Assembly (NCBI RefSeq): GCF_026340095.1
Contig: NZ_JAPEPO010000001.1
Location: 7,894,501-7,958,500 of the forward strand
Length of the DNA: 64,000 nt
DNA from: Streptomyces sp. NBC_01446
GTDB taxonomy: Bacteria; Actinomycetota; Actinomycetes; Streptomycetales; Streptomycetaceae
Reading direction: 5' to 3'
This document shows, piece after piece, positions 32,403 to 40,559 of this stretch. Position numbers and translations under genes: made by a program. Each line of letters starts with the position of its first letter. Position 1 is the stretch's first letter. The notes below the pieces were generated by a model. The model was not told where the DNA came from. It searched no databases and saw only the letters and a program-made list of their open reading frames with translations.

Positions 32403-33839
32403 ATGCTCAGATCCACACGGAACCGCCGCCGCATCGCGTGTGCGGCGGGCGTGTTCGGGATGCTTCTCGCCGGTGTCACGGCCGGTTCGGCCGCCACCCC
32501 GGCCGCCGCCGCGACGCCCCACCGCGTGCTCTTCGACAACACCAAGGCCGAGACCGCCGGCAACGCCGACTGGATCATCGGCACCAGCCAGCCCGACCCG
32601 CTCGGCCAGGACGCGACCCCCTCGGCCGAGAACGACTGGACGGGCGCGCTCTCCGCATGGGGCGTGGGCCTTCAGAAGACCGGCGACTACGCGCTCAAGA
32701 CGCTGCCGTCCGGCAACACCATCACGTACGGGACCTCGTCGGCCCTGGACCTCAAGAACTTCGACACGTTCGTGCTGCCCGAGCCGAACGTGCTGCTCAG
32801 CGCGGCGGAGAAGACCGCCGTCATGAAGTTCGTCCAGAACGGCGGCGGCCTCTTCCTCATCTCCGACCACACCGGCGCGGACCGCAACAACGACGGCATC
32901 GACGCGGTCGAGGTCATCAACGACCTCATGACCAACAACTCCGTCGACTCCACGGACCCGTTCGGCTTCTCCGTCGACACACTGAGCATCAGCACCGACA
33001 ACCCGAAGGCCATCACCTCCACCACCGACCCCGTCATCAACGGGTCGTTCGGCAAGGTCGGCGGCAGCATCATCCGCAGCGGCACCACGGCCACGCTCAA
33101 GCCGGCCGACAACTCCTCGGTCAAGGGCCTCGTCTACCGCACCGGCTCCTCCGGCAACACGGGCGCCTTCTTCGCCACCAGCACGTTCGGCAGCGGCCGC
33201 GTCGCGTTCTGGGGCGACAGCTCCCCGATCGACGACGGCACGGGCCAGTCCGGCAACACGCTCTACGACGGCTGGAACGACCCGGCGGGCACGAACGCGC
33301 CCCTCGCCCTGAACGCCACCGAGTGGCTCTCCGGAGCCACCGGCAGCAGCGGGGGAGGCGGTGGCACCTGCACCGCCGCCCAGCTCCTCGGCAACCCGGG
33401 CTTCGAGTCGGGCAGCACCACCTGGACCGCCTCCAGCGGCGTCATCACCAACGACACCGCCGAACCCGCGCGCACCGGCACCTACAAGGCCTGGATGAAC
33501 GGTTACGGCTCCGCCCACACCGACACCCTGTCGCAGACGGTGAACATCCCGACCGGCTGCGCGGCCACCCTCAGCCTCTACCTCCACATCGACACGGCCG
33601 AGACCACCACCACTACGGCGTACGACACCCTCAAGGTGCAGGTACTCAACAGCGGCGGCACGGTCCTGTCGACGCTCGGCACGTACTCCAACCTCGACGC
33701 GGCCTCGGGCTACGCGCTCAAGACGTTCAACCTGGGCGCGTACGCGGGGCAGCCGGTGACCGTGAAACTGACCGGCACGGAAGGGTCCACCCTCCAGACG
33801 TCGTTCGTCGTCGACGACACATCGGTCAGTGTGAGCTGA
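32403..33839 (+). CDS. Secreted two-domain protein with C-terminal carbohydrate-binding-like module
   Basis: A 478-aa exported protein: signal peptide (RRRIACAAGVFGMLLAGVTA, cleavage after an Ala-rich run), an N-terminal alpha/beta domain of about 270 residues with FVQNGGGLFLISDHTGADRN and a closing FWGDSSPIDDG, a Gly/Ser hinge, and a beta-sandwich opening LLGNPGFESGSTTWTASSG as in CBM-like modules of Streptomyces proteases. The N-terminal domain resembles DUF4350/ThuA-like glutamine-amidotransferase folds, but I see no catalytic Cys. It is probably an extracellular polymer-binding protein or hydrolase; activity unknown. Confidence 0.65.
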   Translation: MLRSTRNRRRIACAAGVFGMLLAGVTAGSAATPAAAATPHRVLFDNTKAETAGNADWIIGTSQPDPLGQDATPSAENDWTGALSAWGVGLQKTGDYALKTLPSGNTITYGTSSALDLKNFDTFVLPEPNVLLSAAEKTAVMKFVQNGGGLFLISDHTGADRNNDGIDAVEVINDLMTNNSVDSTDPFGFSVDTLSISTDNPKAITSTTDPVINGSFGKVGGSIIRSGTTATLKPADNSSVKGLVYRTGSSGNTGAFFATSTFGSGRVAFWGDSSPIDDGTGQSGNTLYDGWNDPAGTNAPLALNATEWLSGATGSSGGGGGTCTAAQLLGNPGFESGSTTWTASSGVITNDTAEPARTGTYKAWMNGYGSAHTDTLSQTVNIPTGCAATLSLYLHIDTAETTTTTAYDTLKVQVLNSGGTVLSTLGTYSNLDAASGYALKTFNLGAYAGQPVTVKLTGTEGSTLQTSFVVDDTSVSVS

Positions 33840-33905
33840 CCGACCGCAGGACGCCCGCCAACCATCCGTACTGACAGGCGAGTTGCTGTGGCAGACTGCG
33901 TGGCC

Positions 33906-34694
33906 ATGACGGCAGAGACACCACTCACCCCCCGGATAGACACCAGCAAGCCCCACCCGGCCCGTGTCTACGACTATCTCCTCGGCGGCAAGGACAACTA
34001 CCCCGTCGACGAGGAGGTGGGGGAGCAACTGCCTCCCCAGGCGCGGGACGCGGCGCGCCAGAACCGTGAGTTCATGCACCGCGCCGTCGCGTGGCTGGCG
34101 GGCACCGGCGTCGACCAGTTCCTCGACATCGGCACCGGGATCCCGACCGCGCCGAACCTGCACCAGATCGTCCAGGGGATCCGTTCCGAGTCGCGCGTCG
34201 TCTACACGGACAACGACCCCATCGTGCTGCGGCATGCCGAGGCCCTGCTCGTCAGCAGTCCCGAGGGCATGACCGACTACGTCCAGGGGGATGTGCGCGC
34301 GCCCCGGGAGATCCTCGATCACGCCCGCAAGCTGCTCGACTTCGACCGGCCGATCGCGCTCTCGCTCATCGCGCTCATGCACTTCCTGCCCGGGGAGCAG
34401 GAGCCGTACGACATCGTCTCCACCCTGGTGGAAGCGCTGCCCTCCGGCAGTTATCTCGTGCTGTCGCACGCGTCGTCCGACATCTTCCCGGAGCTTTCCG
34501 CGCAGGTGACGGCCGAGTACGCGAAGGGCGGGATCGAGCTCGGGTTCCGTTCGCGCGACGGGGTCGGCCGCTTCTTCGAGGGGCTCGAAGTCGTGGAGCC
34601 GGGCCTGGTGACGGCGACGGAGTGGTTCCGGGGAACGGTGGCCCCGCGCGCGGAGGACGGAGGAATCTACGCCGTGGTGGCGCGCAAGCCGTAG
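33906..34694 (+). CDS. DUF574-family SAM-dependent methyltransferase
   Basis: A 262-aa methyltransferase of the large Streptomyces DUF574 (Methyltransf_19) family: the hallmark PHPARVYDYLLGGKDNYPVD starts at residue 14, FLDIGTGIPT is the SAM motif I, and VVYTDNDPIVLRHAEALL is motif II. Small-molecule targets are mostly unknown. In-frame GTG 33888 is an alternative start. A strong terminator follows. Confidence 0.88.
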   Translation: MTAETPLTPRIDTSKPHPARVYDYLLGGKDNYPVDEEVGEQLPPQARDAARQNREFMHRAVAWLAGTGVDQFLDIGTGIPTAPNLHQIVQGIRSESRVVYTDNDPIVLRHAEALLVSSPEGMTDYVQGDVRAPREILDHARKLLDFDRPIALSLIALMHFLPGEQEPYDIVSTLVEALPSGSYLVLSHASSDIFPELSAQVTAEYAKGGIELGFRSRDGVGRFFEGLEVVEPGLVTATEWFRGTVAPRAEDGGIYAVVARKP

Positions 34695-34714
34695 GCGCGT
34701 CACGGTGGACACCG

Positions 34715-34760
34715 GTGCAGCGCCCGGCGGGAGTGACCTCCCGACGGGCGCTGCATTTAT
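34715..34760 (+). terminator. Rho-independent-type terminator
   Basis: TGCAGCGCCCG pairs with CGGGCGCTGCA, with an inner GGGAG/CTCCC and a TGAC loop, followed by TTTATT. It closes the DUF574 gene. Confidence 0.8.
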
Positions 34761-34769
34761 TGTTCGCGC

Positions 34770-34841
34770 ATGGCAGTGAATGTGGAGAATAAAGGGGAGT
34801 TGCTCAACACCCTGCGCGAGCGGCTGAAGGGGCGGATCTAC
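34770..34841 (+). pseudogene. 5' fragment of a small membrane-protein gene split by an IS element
   Basis: ATG 34770 opens a frame of 24 codons (MAVNVENKGELLNTLRER, then LKGRIY) that runs into the left end of the IS and stops one codon inside it. Removing 34842-36679 rejoins it in frame to the 3' fragment at 36680, restoring a protein of about 170 aa. The IS insertion has very probably inactivated it. Confidence 0.75.
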
Positions 34842-34859
34842 ATCTGACCTTGCGCAGTG

Positions 34860-34879
34860 CTCCCCCGTTCACGGGGGAG
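34860..34879 (+). repeat. Left-end subterminal hairpin of the IS605-type element
   Basis: CTCCCCC-GTTCAC-GGGGGAG forms a perfect 7-bp stem 18 nt from the left end, the position and shape recognised by single-strand transposases of this superfamily. Confidence 0.75.
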
Positions 34880-34946
34880 GTGAAGGCATTTCGGTGCTGT
34901 TCTGGCCTTAGCTGTGAGCATGGATCTGCGCTGTTCGCCGGCCTGG

Positions 34947-35302
34947 TCATGAGGGGCGCTGCTGGTTCTCGATGTACTGGCGTACGGCGGTCAGCGGTGC
35001 TCCGCCGCAGCTTCCGGCGAAGTATGAGCCGGACCAGAAGTGGCCGCCCCATAGGTGCGGGCGGACGTGCGCGTCGTATTCCTTGCGCAGGTACCTGGAG
35101 GAGACTCCTTTGAGGGAGTTGACCAGCTTGGAGAGCTGAACCTTAGGGGGTAGTGCACCAACAGGTGCACGTGGTCTTCCTCGCCGTTGAACTGCTTCAG
35201 CTCGGCCTCGAAGTCCTCGCAGACCTCCCGCATGATCTCCTCGCACCGCGTCAACATGGGGTCTGTGAGTGCCCTGTGCCGGGACTTGGTGACAAACACC
35301 AA
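34947..35302 (-). pseudogene. tnpA: Y1 (HUH) transposase tnpA, truncated and frameshifted
   Basis: The reverse strand encodes an IS200-type transposase read in two frames. The first part (VFVTKSRHRALTDPMLTRCE, later DHVHLLVHYP with the HUH motif) ends at a run of five cytosines near 35145-35150. One extra C would continue into KVQLSKLVNSLKGVSSRYLR and on to RQYIENQ, which carries the catalytic Tyr. The N-terminal strand found in relatives is also missing: an in-frame stop lies just upstream of the TTG at 35302. The gene is therefore probably non-functional. A sequencing error in the C-run could explain the frameshift but not the missing N-terminus. Confidence 0.85.
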
Positions 35303-35318
35303 AGGATAGAGTGTTCAC

Positions 35319-36641
35319 GTGTGTAGTGAACTCGCAGGAGAGAAGCGGCAGTTCGGGCATCGTGCTCGGCTTGTGCTGACGCCTGCACAGATCCGGCTCA
35401 TGGACGGCCAGGCGCACGCGGCCCGCACCATGTGGAACTGCCTGCACGACTGGTGGACGATGCTCCCCAAGGGGCAGCGTTCCCTGGCTGCGGCCGATGC
35501 GGCGATCCGCCAGGCCCGTAAGGAGATCGACTGGCTCGGTGTGCTCCCCGCCCAGGCCGGGCAGGCGGTGCTGAAGACGTACTTTCAGGCGTGGAAGAAC
35601 TGCTGGGACGGCCGTGCGGAGGCGCCGAACTTCAAGGCCCGTTTGCGCACGGTGATGTCGGTGGATATCCCGCAGGGGCGGGACTTGAACATCCGCCGTG
35701 TGCACCGCCGTTGGGGCATGGTCAATATCCCCAAGATCGGCCGGGTCCGGTTCCGCTGGACCAGGAACCTGCCCGTGGGAAAACATGCCGACAACGACAA
35801 CCGGATCACCGGGGCGCGGCTGGTCAAGGACGCGCTCGGCTGGCATATCACCTTCCGCGTCCAGACGCTTGAGGCCAAGCCTGAGCCCCACCAGGGGCCG
35901 GAGATCGGGATCGACGCCGGAGTCAACCTGCCCCTGGCCCTGTCGGACGGCAATCACCAGGACCACGCACGACCGCCCCGTCTCCCCGATGGGAAGGCCG
36001 ACCGCGACAAGTGGCTGAACCCGCGGGAGAAGGCCAAGCTGCTTGGCCTGGAACGACGCGCTGCCCAGCGTAAGCAGCACTGGGGGCGCGGAGAGAAGAC
36101 TTCTCGCCGCTTGCAACACACCTATGACCAGATCAAGCAGCTCCGCGCAAAAGCCACGCGCCGTGCCGTTGACTGGCAGCACAAGACCACGACCAGCATC
36201 GCCAGGCAGTACGGCACGGTCGTGGTGGAACAGCTCAACATCACGAGCATGGTCAAGTCCGCGAGGGGCACCGTCGAGGAACCCGGGAAGAACGTCGCGC
36301 AGAAGTCCGGCCTGAACCGCTCCATCAGCCAGGAGGCATGGGGCCGCACCGTGACCATGCTGACGTACAAGACCGGCCGCCACGGCGGCACCCTCGTCAA
36401 GGTCCCCGCCCCTGGCACCTCCCTGCGCTGTTCAGCCTGTGGGTTGACCACAGCGGGCAGCAGGGAGGACCAGGCCACGTTCGTGTGCAAGAACCCAGAC
36501 TGCGACTGGTCCGGCAACGCCGACTGGAACGCAGCACGGAACATCTTGCACCTGTACCGGATCGGCCTCGTGGCGATCCCGGCTGCCGGGAGGGCAGTCG
36601 TCAGGCGCACCCGTGGCGCCAAGCCCGCCACCGCAAGGTAG
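35319..36641 (+). CDS. tnpB: TnpB RNA-guided nuclease of the IS605-type element
   Basis: A 440-aa TnpB with an apparently complete active site: Asp199 (EIGIDAGVNLPLAL), Glu304 (VVVEQLNI) and Asp402 (NADWNAARN), plus the zinc finger CSAC...CKNPDC. The N-terminal region (EKRQFGHRARLVLTPAQIRL, ARTMWNCLHDWW) is the wedge/REC-type part. It is highly similar to the copy at 56077. It starts with GTG 17 bp from tnpA, divergently. Maintenance of tnpB while tnpA is lost fits a role in retaining the element by cutting empty sites. Confidence 0.88.
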   Translation: MCSELAGEKRQFGHRARLVLTPAQIRLMDGQAHAARTMWNCLHDWWTMLPKGQRSLAAADAAIRQARKEIDWLGVLPAQAGQAVLKTYFQAWKNCWDGRAEAPNFKARLRTVMSVDIPQGRDLNIRRVHRRWGMVNIPKIGRVRFRWTRNLPVGKHADNDNRITGARLVKDALGWHITFRVQTLEAKPEPHQGPEIGIDAGVNLPLALSDGNHQDHARPPRLPDGKADRDKWLNPREKAKLLGLERRAAQRKQHWGRGEKTSRRLQHTYDQIKQLRAKATRRAVDWQHKTTTSIARQYGTVVVEQLNITSMVKSARGTVEEPGKNVAQKSGLNRSISQEAWGRTVTMLTYKTGRHGGTLVKVPAPGTSLRCSACGLTTAGSREDQATFVCKNPDCDWSGNADWNAARNILHLYRIGLVAIPAAGRAVVRRTRGAKPATAR

Positions 36642-36649
36642 GCAGGAAT

Positions 36650-36669
36650 CTCCCTCGTTTGCGAGGGAG
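36650..36669 (+). repeat. Right-end hairpin / guide-RNA scaffold end
   Basis: CTCCCTCG-TTTG-CGAGGGAG, a perfect 8-bp stem, followed by AGCACTTCAA at the element end. The predicted guide would start at 36680. Confidence 0.75.
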
Positions 36670-36679
36670 AGCACTTCAA

Positions 36680-37120
36680 GCCGCGATCACGATGCTCGCG
36701 GTGGTCGTGGGACTCGCGCAGAACCCGCACACCGGGCACTGGACCGCTGCCGCCTATGTGACGGGAACCGCGGTCGGCCTGTGGCTGGCCACGCTGGTGG
36801 CGGACGTGCAGTCGCACCGCGTCGTGCACAAGCGGTTTCCGGAGCGCGCCGAGGCGCGTCACATGCTGTACGTCAGCAGCCCTCTCCTGTCGTCCGCGGC
36901 CGGCCCGCTGGTGATGGACGCGCTGTCCGCGACAGGCGCCCTCGACCTCGACACCGCTCTGTGGATCGCGGCCGGTGTGGGCGTCGCCGGCCTCGCTGCC
37001 TGGGGCTTCGAGGGTGGCCGCCGGATGGGCGGCGGGCTGCTCGCGTCGAGCCTGGCGGCCGTGGTCGACGCCGTGATCGGGGTCGGCGTGGTGGGGGTGA
37101 AGCTCCTCGCGGGACACTGA
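36680..37120 (+). pseudogene. 3' fragment of the interrupted membrane-protein gene
   Basis: 146 codons in frame with the 24-codon 5' fragment once the IS is removed. The fragment has about four hydrophobic segments (AAITMLAVVVGLAQ, AAYVTGTAVGLWLATLVADV, LALWIAAG-like, and LAAVVDAVIGVGVVGVKLL). A small integral membrane protein of unknown function resembling actinobacterial VIT/DUF-type proteins. Without the 5' part it has no good start. Confidence 0.75.
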
Positions 37121-37234
37121 CCGCCCGCGCCTTCTGAGTCCTTCCAAGTGGCGCGATGGCCAACTCATGCGCGCCGCCGCCGCGTTCGAGCGGGTGGCGC
37201 CGTGGGCCGACCGGTGGGCGGCCGGCCCCGCGGC

Positions 37235-37915
37235 TCAGTAGGTGTCGGGCGCGTCGAACAGGAGGCGCAGCGCCACCTCCCTGTAGTGGCGCACATGCCG
37301 GAGCGCGCACGCGGCCGCCGCCTCGGGGTCGGCCGCGGCGATCGTCTCGTAGAGACGTCGGTGCTCCTCCCACACCGACGTGGGGTCGTCGATCTGATGG
37401 AACAGCCAGCGCAGCCGGCCCTCCAGGGGTTCGAGGGTCGCGGCGAGGAGTTCGTTGCCCGCCATCTCGACGATGTGGTGGTGGAACGCCGTGTTGGCGC
37501 GCGACACGCGCTCGGGGCGACCGGCGAGCGTTGCCTTGCGGGCGCTCTCCAACAGGCGCTGCATCTGCCGGAGTTGAACATCGTCCGCGTTCTCCGCCGC
37601 GCGGCGCGCCGCGAGGACCTCAAGTGCCTCGCGCAGGTCGAAGAGGTTCGCCACGTCCTGGCGTGACAGCTCCTTGACGACGATGCGCCGCGGGGACAGG
37701 GCCTGGAGGAACCCCTCGCTCATCAGGATGCGGATGGCCTCGCGCACCGGGATGCGGGAGACGCCGAACTCCTCGGCCACGTCCCGCTCGACGAGGCGGT
37801 CGCCCGGCTTGAGCCTGCCGCCGATGATCTGGTCGCGGATCCCCTCGCAGACCTGGTCGCGCAGCCACCCCGTCCCGGTCGGGGACGTGGTGTCCCGGGT
37901 CTGGCCCTCTGTCAT
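37235..37915 (-). CDS. GntR-family (FadR/FCD subfamily) transcriptional regulator
   Basis: A 226-aa regulator: N-terminal winged helix (DQIIGGRLKPGDRLVERDVA, EEFGVSRIPVREAIRILMSE) and an all-helical FCD ligand domain with RANTAFHHHIVEMAGN and the second metal-binding His region (ALRHVRHYREVAL). FCD regulators often sense organic acids through a bound metal. It is divergent from the MFS/decarboxylase/amidohydrolase operon and probably represses it through the paired TTGGTAT sites in the shared promoter region. Confidence 0.9.
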   Translation of the reverse strand: MTEGQTRDTTSPTGTGWLRDQVCEGIRDQIIGGRLKPGDRLVERDVAEEFGVSRIPVREAIRILMSEGFLQALSPRRIVVKELSRQDVANLFDLREALEVLAARRAAENADDVQLRQMQRLLESARKATLAGRPERVSRANTAFHHHIVEMAGNELLAATLEPLEGRLRWLFHQIDDPTSVWEEHRRLYETIAAADPEAAAACALRHVRHYREVALRLLFDAPDTY

Positions 37916-37942
37916 GTGTCCTCCCCGAAAAGTTGCACTTAC

Positions 37943-37996
37943 GGTATACCAAACGCTTGACGAGGCCCTGGGGTTCCCTTCATTGTTTGGTATGCC
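37943..37996. promoter_or_regulatory. Paired GntR operator sites in the divergent promoter
   Basis: GGTATACCAAAC (37943-37954) and GTTTGGTATGCC (37985-37996) are inverted copies with centres 42 bp apart, four helical turns. Each contains a (T/C)TTGGTAT(A/G)CC core typical of FadR-type GntR sites. TTGACG lies between them. A looped dimer-of-dimers could repress both directions. Confidence 0.65.
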
Positions 37997-38054
37997 ATAG
38001 CGCGGAAGTTGCACGTCAGCACGTACCCGAAGTCTGCCGAATCGAGGGTCCGCC

Positions 38055-39392
38055 ATGTCGCAGGTCAACCCCGTACACAGCACAGATGAAAGAACCGGGG
38101 CCGACGCGGGGCCCGCCCCCGCAGCCCGGCCCACACGCACCCGCTGGAAAGTCTTCGTCCTTCTCCTGGCCGTCGTGTCCCTCAACTACATCGACCGCGG
38201 ATCCGTCTCCGTGGCGCTGCCCCTCATCACCGAGGACCTCCACCTCTCCAAGGAGGTCACCGGCTTCGTCCTCAGCGCGTTCTTCTGGACGTACGCCCTG
38301 ATGCAGATCCCCAGCGGCTGGCTCATCGACCGCTTCGGGCCCCGCTACATGGCCGGTGGCGCCTGCATCGGCTGGGGCGTCGCGACGGGACTCACCGGCG
38401 CGGCCACCGGCGTCGGCTCCCTCCTCGGGTTCCGCCTGCTCCTGGGCGCGGTAGAGGCCCCCGTCATGCCCGCCGGCGGCAAACTCAACGCCAACTGGCT
38501 GCCCGCGAAGGAACGCGGCCGCGGCGCCGTGCTCATGGACGGCGGCGCACCGCTCGGCTCCGCACTCGGCGGCATCGCCATCTCCGGACTCATCGCCTGG
38601 ACCGGCAGCTGGCGCATCAGCTTCGTCGTCGCCGGCGTCCTCACCGCGGCCATCGGCTTCTTCGCCCTGTGGTTCCTGCGCGACACCCCGCGCGCCCATC
38701 GCCGCGTCAACGCGGCGGAGGCCGACTACATCGACCGCGCCCACGCCGCCGAGGACGCCGCCGCCGGCACCGACCGCCGCGCCCGTCTCGGCGCCTACCT
38801 CAAGTACCGCTCGTTCTGGGGCATGTGCCTGGGCTGGATGGGCTTCAACGGCGTCTTCTACGGCATCCTCACCTGGGGCCCGCTCTACCTCTCGGAGACC
38901 AAGGGCTTCGACATCAAGACCATCGGCTGGTCCACCCTCGCCATCTTCGGCGCGGGCTTCGTGGGCGAGCTGACCGGCGGCTGGATCTCCGACCGCTGGC
39001 AGGCCACCGGCGCGGGAGCCAACCGCGTGATGCGCACCCTGATGGGCATCGCGGGCGTCGCCGTCGTCGCCGGGCTCCTCGGCGTCGTCCTCGTCCCCGA
39101 CGCCCTGACCGCGGTCGCGCTGCTCTCCGTCGTGCTCTTCTTCCTGCGCTGGGCCGGCCTCTACTGGTCCCTGCCCTCGATCCTCGGCGGCCGGGCCAAC
39201 GCGGGCGTCGTCGGCGCCGCCATGAACCTCTCCGGCAACATCGCCGGAATCGTGACGCCCATCGCCGTCGGATTCATCGTCGGCGGTACCGGCTCCTACA
39301 CCTGGGCCCTGCTCTACTTCGTCGGCGCCGGCGTCCTGTTCACCGTCTCGTCCCTCGTCATCGACTACTCCAGGAGGCTCGCCACCCGATGA
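38055..39392 (+). CDS. MFS transporter, anion:cation symporter (ACS) family
   Basis: A 445-aa transporter with 12 predicted helices. LLLAVVSLNYIDRGSVSVAL and WTYALMQIPSGWLIDRFGPR are the ACS-family signatures seen in hexuronate, glucarate, phthalate and 4-hydroxyphenylacetate permeases. It should import an organic anion with protons. It is the first gene of a tightly spaced operon and ends in an ATGA overlap with the AMDase-like gene, so its substrate is probably the one degraded by the next two enzymes. Confidence 0.9.
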   Translation: MSQVNPVHSTDERTGADAGPAPAARPTRTRWKVFVLLLAVVSLNYIDRGSVSVALPLITEDLHLSKEVTGFVLSAFFWTYALMQIPSGWLIDRFGPRYMAGGACIGWGVATGLTGAATGVGSLLGFRLLLGAVEAPVMPAGGKLNANWLPAKERGRGAVLMDGGAPLGSALGGIAISGLIAWTGSWRISFVVAGVLTAAIGFFALWFLRDTPRAHRRVNAAEADYIDRAHAAEDAAAGTDRRARLGAYLKYRSFWGMCLGWMGFNGVFYGILTWGPLYLSETKGFDIKTIGWSTLAIFGAGFVGELTGGWISDRWQATGAGANRVMRTLMGIAGVAVVAGLLGVVLVPDALTAVALLSVVLFFLRWAGLYWSLPSILGGRANAGVVGAAMNLSGNIAGIVTPIAVGFIVGGTGSYTWALLYFVGAGVLFTVSSLVIDYSRRLATR

Positions 39393-40543
39393 CCAGTCAC
39401 ACACCTCCCCGCCTCGGGATGCTCACACCCTCGTCCAACACCGCCCTGGAGCCGGAGACCTACGCCCTCCTGCACGGCACGAACGCCGCGACCGCCCACT
39501 TCGCCCGCGTCCCCGTCACCCGAATCGCCCTGGACGGGGACAGCGACGCCCAGTTCGACCCCGGCCCGATGCTGGCCGCGGCCCGGCAGCTCGCCGACGC
39601 CAAGGTCGACGTCATCGCGTGGAACGGCACCTCGGGTTCCTGGCTCGGCATCGAACGCGACCGCGCACTCGCCGCCGCGATCACCGCCGAGACCGGCATC
39701 CCCGCCACCACCTCCACGCTCGCCCTCCTCGACGCCTGCGCCGCGTACGGCGTCACCCGGCTCGGACTCGCACTGCCCTACACCCAGGACGTGTGCGAGC
39801 GGATCGTCGACACGTACGCGAAGGAGGGGATCACCTGCTCCCTCGCGGAGCCGTTCGGCGAGGACGACAACGAGGCCTTCGCCCGGATCCCCGCCGCCCA
39901 CGTCGCCCGCCAGATCGAGCAGGCCGCCGAGGACGACACGCACGCGGTGGCCGTCCTCTGCACGAACGTGCACGGCGCCTCGGAGGCCGAACGCCTCGAA
40001 CAGGCCCTGCGCATACCGGTGTTGGACTCGGTCACCGTCACCCTCTGGAAGGCCCTCGACCTCGCGGGCGCCGCGCCCCGCCTCACCGGCCACGGCGACC
40101 TGCTCTGCTCGGGCAGCCTGCGAGCCCTGATCCAGGACACGCTCACCGGCCTCCTCGCCGCGACCGGCGCCGACCGCACCACGTTCCGCGTCGACCTGCC
40201 CGACCTCGGCCTGCACGTCGACCTCACCGCCGGAGAGGCGCTGCGCCCCGGCGTCCGCCCCATCCGCCGCGACGCCTCGCTCGACCAGCGCAACCTGAAC
40301 ACCGTCGTATGGCTCGAACAGCACCGGAGGCCCCTGATTCAGCCCCACTTCCAGGCGGACCCCCACCCACCGCAGGCCCTCATCGACGTCTACGGAGTGC
40401 AGGCCCAGATGCTCGCCCCCGTGGAGACCGGCGGAGCCATGACCGGCTGGATCTCCGTCCACAGCATGGCCGAACGCGACTGGACGCCCACCGACACCGC
40501 CGCGCTCGACGACGCCGTCGCCCGTATCCGTACCGCCCTGTGA
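39389..40543 (+). CDS. Arylmalonate-decarboxylase/maleate-isomerase-like enzyme fused to a GAF domain
   Basis: A 384-aa protein. Residues 1-240 are the Asp/Glu racemase-superfamily fold (PPRLGMLTPSSNTALEPE at the start). The first catalytic position, Cys in racemases and maleate isomerases, is Gly80 in WNGTSGSWLG; the second is Cys191 in AVLCTNVHG. Gly plus a single Cys is the arrangement of arylmalonate decarboxylase. Residues 250-384 resemble a GAF domain (LNTVVWLEQHRRPLIQ, GAMTGWISVHSM, DTAALDDAV), unusual in this enzyme family and perhaps an allosteric or oligomerisation unit. ATG 39389 overlaps the transporter stop. Decarboxylation is inference from the active-site residues; isomerase or racemase remains possible. 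Confidence 0.7.
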   Translation: MTSHTPPRLGMLTPSSNTALEPETYALLHGTNAATAHFARVPVTRIALDGDSDAQFDPGPMLAAARQLADAKVDVIAWNGTSGSWLGIERDRALAAAITAETGIPATTSTLALLDACAAYGVTRLGLALPYTQDVCERIVDTYAKEGITCSLAEPFGEDDNEAFARIPAAHVARQIEQAAEDDTHAVAVLCTNVHGASEAERLEQALRIPVLDSVTVTLWKALDLAGAAPRLTGHGDLLCSGSLRALIQDTLTGLLAATGADRTTFRVDLPDLGLHVDLTAGEALRPGVRPIRRDASLDQRNLNTVVWLEQHRRPLIQPHFQADPHPPQALIDVYGVQAQMLAPVETGGAMTGWISVHSMAERDWTPTDTAALDDAVARIRTAL

Positions 40544-40559
40544 GCTAGGAGCCGCCCCC

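Larger units (their letters stand above)
34842..36679 (+). mobile_element. IS605-type element with divergent tnpA (dead) and tnpB (intact)
   Basis: An 1838-bp element. Ends are set by comparison with the copy at 56031-57552: left ends begin (A/C)TCTGA and right ends finish GAGAGCACTTCAA. There are subterminal hairpins at both ends and no target duplication, as expected for this superfamily. It carries tnpA leftward (5'-truncated and frameshifted) and tnpB rightward. It interrupts a membrane-protein gene after the sequence CTAC. Confidence 0.88.

Noticed and set aside
32328..34712. Reverse-strand frame of about 790 codons opposite the secreted protein and DUF574 genes
   Set aside because: Same cause: an antisense shadow with no recognisable motifs, while the forward genes have signal peptide and SAM motifs.
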